From positions 2,666,001 through 2,730,000 of the forward strand of contig NC_016457.1 in the NCBI RefSeq assembly GCF_000226115.1: a DNA stretch of 64,000 bases. Reading direction: 5' to 3'. The notes under the pieces are model-generated. The model searched no databases. It was not told the origin of the DNA and saw only the letters and a program-made list of their open reading frames with translations. The stretch comes from Thermothielavioides terrestris NRRL 8126 (lineage: Eukaryota; Ascomycota; Sordariomycetes; Sordariales; Chaetomiaceae). Below are positions 61,323 through 64,000 of the stretch, piece after piece; position 1 is the stretch's first letter, and each line of letters starts with the position of its first letter. The position numbers and the translations under genes are program-made.

Positions 61323-62344
61323 GATGCGCTATCGCGGGTTTGGTTTACCTCTTACTGTACTTGGAGACCGTTGACAGCCCTGGGTTTGGCCAGAGGGCTG
61401 TGCCGTCAACGAGAATAGGTACTTCCTTTCCTTGTAAGTCTAAGGTACTAAGGATCCTGGATGCGTGCGCTGCCTGTCCGCAGTACCGCCAACGGCCAAT
61501 CGCAGGTCGCAAGGATAAGTGTGACGCGCCACAGGTCAGCAACTAACTCCCTGCAGAGAAATCGCAAAGCCCACCTCTGTTGATGACCTTTGCCAATGAC
61601 TATTGGTCTCTTAGCACTACTACCCAATGACGTTTTAGGAACCTCTGGGGAACACTGTCAAGGTGTTCCTCAAATCTGCCTGTAAGGTAGCGCAGCGACC
61701 GTCCGCCTGACATTGTGTAACTCACAGAATAAGGTAATCAAAGAGTACCTCCGTAGGTGGGTTTCGCGCTGCTCTCGTGCCTGTCGATTGCTAACCATTG
61801 TGCTGGGCTCCTCTTTCACCTCCTGAACTCAAACTGGAAGGAGATGGCAAATTCTCTGCTGCAAGATGAAGAGAGACCGCTAGGGCATTCGAGACTCCCC
61901 GGATGGCTACTGTGTACCAAGGTTATTGGCACCTGCGACCGCTTGACTGTGGTCCGGGCGTCCGTTGCGAGGTAACGACTTGCCGCCGTAGCTAGCTACG
62001 GGCTATTGTAGGCGTTGCTCGTGTCGGATCGACTACACTAGATCGGCAGTTGATGGTGGAGAGTAAGCATCTTCAGGTACCGGCCGGTTGTTAGGTGGAG
62101 AAGCTCGCTCATGAACCTTCGTGTTGGTCGAGCAAGACTGCACTGCAGTGGACAGGCTAATTTCACCCCACTGAACTCCCTCCCAGCTGAGCGACAGACA
62201 GGGCGGTGAGAGGGGGCAGAAACGCCGATAAGCTGACGCAGTGCAGGGGTTATCGCTAGGTAACTGCTATGGAAATTTCCTGGCAGCTCAAGCCGCAGCG
62301 ACTCAACCAAGATCTGAACCCAAGGGCGGCTACGAGGCCACATC
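61323..62344. promoter_or_regulatory. Divergent intergenic region, cluster edge / RRP17
   Basis: 1,022 bp separate the flavoenzyme and RRP17 start codons. Short TACCTAG- and GGTACT-type motifs occur near 61,440-61,460. I see no gene, and this marks the probable right edge of the cluster. Confidence 0.45.
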
Positions 62345-63071
62345 ATGTTTGCGCGACCGAGAATACGAAAGACGGCCCCTCCACCGCCCAAGAAGCGGAA
62401 GACGGTGCATGCGATCGAGGAGATTACCTTCGACAAGGATGCACGCGCCGAGTTTCTCACAGGCTTCCACAAGCGCAAACAGGCGCGGATCAAGCATGCA
62501 CAGGAGGTAGCCGAGCAGAAGGCGCGGCAGGAGAGGATCGAAATGCGGAAGCAGGCATGTGGCCGCCTTTCGTGGACCTGCGTTGCAGGAGCTCCCACAA
62601 TCCCCTGCGCTGACACGCTTGTTACAGATCAGAGAAGAGAGGAGACAAGCCGTCGAGGACCACGTGCGGGCCGTCAACAAGATCCTCCGAGAGGCTGAGC
62701 ACGCTGGAACAGAGCAACACCAGAACAGCTCCGAAGAGGAATGGGGGGGCTTCTCTGACACAGACGTGCCAGAGGCGCCGATTGAGCTGGAAGAGGAATA
62801 CATCGACGAGGACAGGTTCACGACCGTCACCGTGGAGGCAGTTAGTGTCGATCGAGATGGGCTGCATAAACCGGATCTCAACCAGCCGTCAGAAGATGAG
62901 GGGTCAGAACCGGAGGAAAAGGGTGATACAGAGCAGGAGGGCGGCCAGAAACGGGTTTCGAAGCGACCGAAAGACTCGAGTCGGAAGAAAAAGAAGAAGT
63001 TCCGGTACGAAAACAAGCTGCAAAGAGAGTTGGAAGCGCGGAAGCAGAGGGCAAAGCGAAGGAAGAGATAG
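62345..63071 (+). CDS. RRP17: Rrp17/Nop25-type rRNA processing protein
   Basis: Nucleolar protein of the Nop25/NOL12 family; yeast Rrp17 is a 5'-3' exonuclease in 5.8S and 25S rRNA maturation. Two exons (62345-62554, 62628-63071) join at phase 0 to 217 residues. The N-terminal signature is [20 protein letters not shown] followed by [20 protein letters not shown], a long basic helix continuing into [12 protein letters not shown]. The middle is acidic, and the C-terminus is a basic nuclear/nucleolar signal ([20 protein letters not shown] to the end). The intron begins GCATGT and ends TTACAG, so it is of the GC-AG type; the nearby GT at 62,559 would break the frame. Branch GCTGACAC. Confidence 0.9.
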
Positions 63072-63317
63072 GCTAGTCAGGGTCGACCTTGACAAAACCA
63101 CGAGATTCCTGGAGAACGAACTGCGCTCGCACGGGTGAGGGCTGAAGGGATGTGTGATTGTGCTGCCGCAACACTTCGCAAGTATTTAGGCAGCGCTATT
63201 GACTGGTCCATCTCCAACCATCGTCCCCCGATGCGACAAACCGCAGGTACGGAATCAGAACCCGGAATACATAGCTCGACGTAACGAACCCGGCCACCCG
63301 ACCGAAGCGGGCTCCGC

Positions 63318-63848
63318 TCAGATGGTGTTGATCTCGTTCTGGAAGTCCTCCAGCTCCTTCTGCACAGCCGCGTACTTCTTGGCCATCTCCTCGTACTTGG
63401 CCTCCCACTGATCGCGCTCCTGTTCGAGAGCCTGGACTTTCCGCTCGAAGTGTCCGGCCTTGACGTCGGTCTGCCGCAGCCTGTACAGAAGAGGCGGTCA
63501 GCAAGGACGCGGGCTGTGCGGGGTCCCGGCGTTGCCGACTTACTTCTCGTTGGCCTCACGCAACGTCCGGTCAGCTTCCTCGGCCTCTTCCTCGAGAAGT
63601 TGGAGCCTTCGAGTCAGCGTTTCGTTCTGGGTTCCGTGCTGCTGTCCTTCGCTGGCAGCAGCCTTGAGTTCCTTGACTTGGGCCTCGTATTTCTCTACCT
63701 CGGCCTCGAGCAAGCTGTTCTTGTGCGTGAGGGAGATGATCTCCTGCTCTTTCTGAAGGTTCTCCTGCTCGAGCGCCTTGACCTTGGCCTGGAGCTCCTC
63801 GACCTTGGCAGACGACTCCTCGGCCTCCAGGCGGAGCTGGTTCATTTT
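63318..63848 (-). CDS. TPM1: Tropomyosin, all but first exon
   Basis: Coiled-coil protein that stabilises actin cables. Two exons in the window (63848-63544, 63480-63318) encode 155 residues in continuous heptads: MNQLRLEAEESSAKVEELQA, LTRRLQLLEEEAEEADRTLR, LRQTDVKAGHFERKVQALEQ and a C-terminal EDFQNEINTI. Fungal tropomyosins are about 161 residues and begin with a separate short exon of roughly six residues (MDRIKE-like), so the missing start should lie upstream across an intron that opens before 63,849. No such exon is visible up to 64,000, hence the gene continues past the window end. The acceptor at 63,849-63,851 (TTCCAG) fits. Start at the internal Met (63,845) is possible but less likely. 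Confidence 0.94.
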
Positions 63849-64000
63849 CTGGAACGCACATCGCGCCGTCAGCAGTTTGAAGCATCGCCAGAGAAAAGCT
63901 AAAATAGGGACACAAGGTAGCGCGAGCAGCGCGGGCACCGTGACGCCCAACGTCAGCGGCGATGGCATTCATCGCTTTGGGGGGATGTCCCAAGTGAACC
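63849..64000 (-). other. Intron and upstream sequence of tropomyosin gene
   Basis: This 152-bp stretch reads in frame upstream but encodes no tropomyosin-like sequence. It is best taken as part of the first intron, with exon 1 outside the window. Confidence 0.55.

Overview
The window is nuclear DNA of a filamentous ascomycete. Genes are GC-rich and interrupted by short introns (about 55 to 215 bp) with GTRNGT-like donors and CTAAC/CTGAC branch sites. The NADP-glutamate dehydrogenase N-terminus closely resembles the Neurospora crassa enzyme, and a repeat carries the C-to-T decay expected of repeat-induced point mutation (RIP). This points to Sordariomycetes, probably Sordariales and possibly Chaetomiaceae. 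The taxon is inference. I assigned no tRNA, rRNA or CRISPR feature.

Region 1 (1-34.7 kb) is mostly housekeeping: a partial unknown gene, DNA polymerase delta catalytic subunit, a very large GMC oxidoreductase/alpha-beta hydrolase fusion, NADP-GDH, a secreted Rds1-like ferritin-fold protein, an Ssd1/GUL-1 RNB-domain protein, the mRNA export factor Gle1, a Tlg1/syntaxin-6-type SNARE, ER cyclophilin B, Trm112 and a BIG1-like ER protein. Three spaces of about 3 kb (9.6-12.8, 14.4-17.4 and 18.5-21.4 kb) hold no gene I can support. Between the SNARE and cyclophilin genes lies a 378-bp element with perfect 32-bp inverted ends around degenerate telomere-like repeats.

Region 2 (about 35.2-61.3 kb) looks like a secondary-metabolite gene cluster. 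It holds a 2,584-residue highly reducing polyketide synthase (KS-AT-DH-decayed MT-ER-KR-ACP, no release domain), a divergently transcribed alpha/beta hydrolase, a seven-helix rhodopsin-like membrane protein, a bZIP-ankyrin (ToxE-type) regulator, a short-chain dehydrogenase, a secreted berberine-bridge-type flavoenzyme, a cytochrome P450 and a second, cytosolic-type flavoenzyme. A mutated aldo-keto reductase remnant lies at the PKS end. A RIP-degraded Fot1/pogo-type transposon (54,057-57,113, TA target duplication, long inverted ends) sits between the first flavoenzyme and the P450. A plausible route is a reduced polyketide made by the PKS, released by the hydrolase and tailored by SDR, P450 and flavin oxidases under the bZIP-ankyrin regulator. 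No product is predicted.

Region 3 (62.3-64 kb) returns to housekeeping genes: an Rrp17/Nop25-type rRNA-processing protein and tropomyosin, whose first exon lies beyond the window end. Exon borders throughout were derived by reading splice sites by hand and checking that each gene stays in frame.
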